Source of the DNA: an uncultured bacterium
Lineage (GTDB): Bacteria; Actinomycetota; Coriobacteriia; Coriobacteriales; Coriobacteriaceae
Length of the DNA: 31,753 nt
Assembly (NCBI GenBank): GCA_905215205.1
Contig: CAJMPK010000003.1
Span: 1 to 31,753, forward strand
Direction: 5' to 3'
Below are positions 31,689 to 31,753 of the stretch, piece after piece. A program made the position numbers and the translations under genes. Below the pieces are notes generated by a model that was given only the letters and a program-made list of their open reading frames with translations, made no database searches and had not been told where the DNA came from. The number at the start of each line of letters is the position of its first letter. Within the stretch, counting starts at the first letter, position 1.

Positions 31689-31753
31689 ATGAAGTTTATC
31701 GCGAGTTCCGCACGCAAAGGAAAGCACTTAATGTGCTTTCCGTCTTGCGCAGG
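31689..31753 (+). CDS. Possible start of a further gene, unrecognised, cut by window end
   Basis: ATG 31689 is 6 bases after GGGAGGG (31676-31682) and the frame stays open to the window end, giving 21 residues that begin MKFIASSARKGKHL. I do not recognise it. The same stretch contains a strong hairpin, so it may instead be regulatory DNA. Confidence 0.25.
   Translation, partial: MKFIASSARKGKHLMCFPSCA
31713..31749. repeat. Strong two-part hairpin at the window edge
   Basis: GGAAAGCAC (31719-31727) and GTGCTTTCC (31733-31741) are perfect inverted repeats around TTAAT; outside them CGCAA (31713-31717) pairs with TTGCG (31745-31749). It has no T-run within the window. Possible regulatory RNA, operator or mobile-repeat end; not resolvable here. 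Confidence 0.5.

Overview
The window is about 31.7 kb of high-GC, densely packed bacterial chromosome. It looks like an anaerobic actinobacterium of the Coriobacteriia, most likely Collinsella or a close relative (inference from gene content, codon use and order; no search was run). The clues are an actinobacterial integration host factor (mIHF) beside gmk and rpoZ, AdhE and the NAD-linked PyrD/PyrK dihydroorotate dehydrogenase typical of fermentative anaerobes, many GTG/TTG starts, and a Firmicutes-like comEA-comEC-holA-rpsT-lepA-hemW-dnaJ-mtaB-phoH-ybeY-dgkA-era-recO order.

Layout. 1-2606 (-): nearly complete adhE with its promoter and an upstream palindrome. 2758-3795: a REP-associated tyrosine transposase gene inside 51-bp, almost perfect inverted repeats. 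3816-4168 (-): rpmB with terminator and promoter. 4399-9985 (+): a pyrimidine operon, pyrR-pyrB-pyrC-pyrK-pyrD-pyrF, preceded by a leader that can fold into mutually exclusive antiterminator and terminator structures. PyrR should sense UMP/UTP and control the enzymes from carbamoyl aspartate formation to UMP, except PyrE, which is not here; carAB is absent too. 10005-12577 (+): mihF-gmk-rpoZ-thiI, with zero-base junctions and a strong terminator. 12747-16798 (+): comEA-comEC (DNA uptake) and holA (DNA polymerase III delta).

16851-17269: rpsT with its own promoter and terminator. 17282-28798 (+): a long run of translation, tRNA modification, chaperone and RNA-processing genes: lepA, dusB, hemW, two tandem dnaJ-type genes, mtaB, phoH, ybeY, dgkA, era, recO. 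28826-31666 (+): rpsO and pnp, separated by a terminator, each with a structured leader. The last 87 bases hold a strong hairpin and a possible gene start.

Most of this is core genome. The points that stand out are (1) a DnaJ-like protein whose second C-terminal domain is replaced by hydrophobic, probably membrane-spanning segments, next to a normal DnaJ; (2) the RAYT element with long inverted repeats; (3) the pyr attenuator; (4) an Era GTPase with a purely acidic N-terminal extension; (5) a probable leaderless lepA; (6) structured leaders before mihF, rpsO and pnp. I see no CRISPR array, tRNA, rRNA, prophage or defence island.
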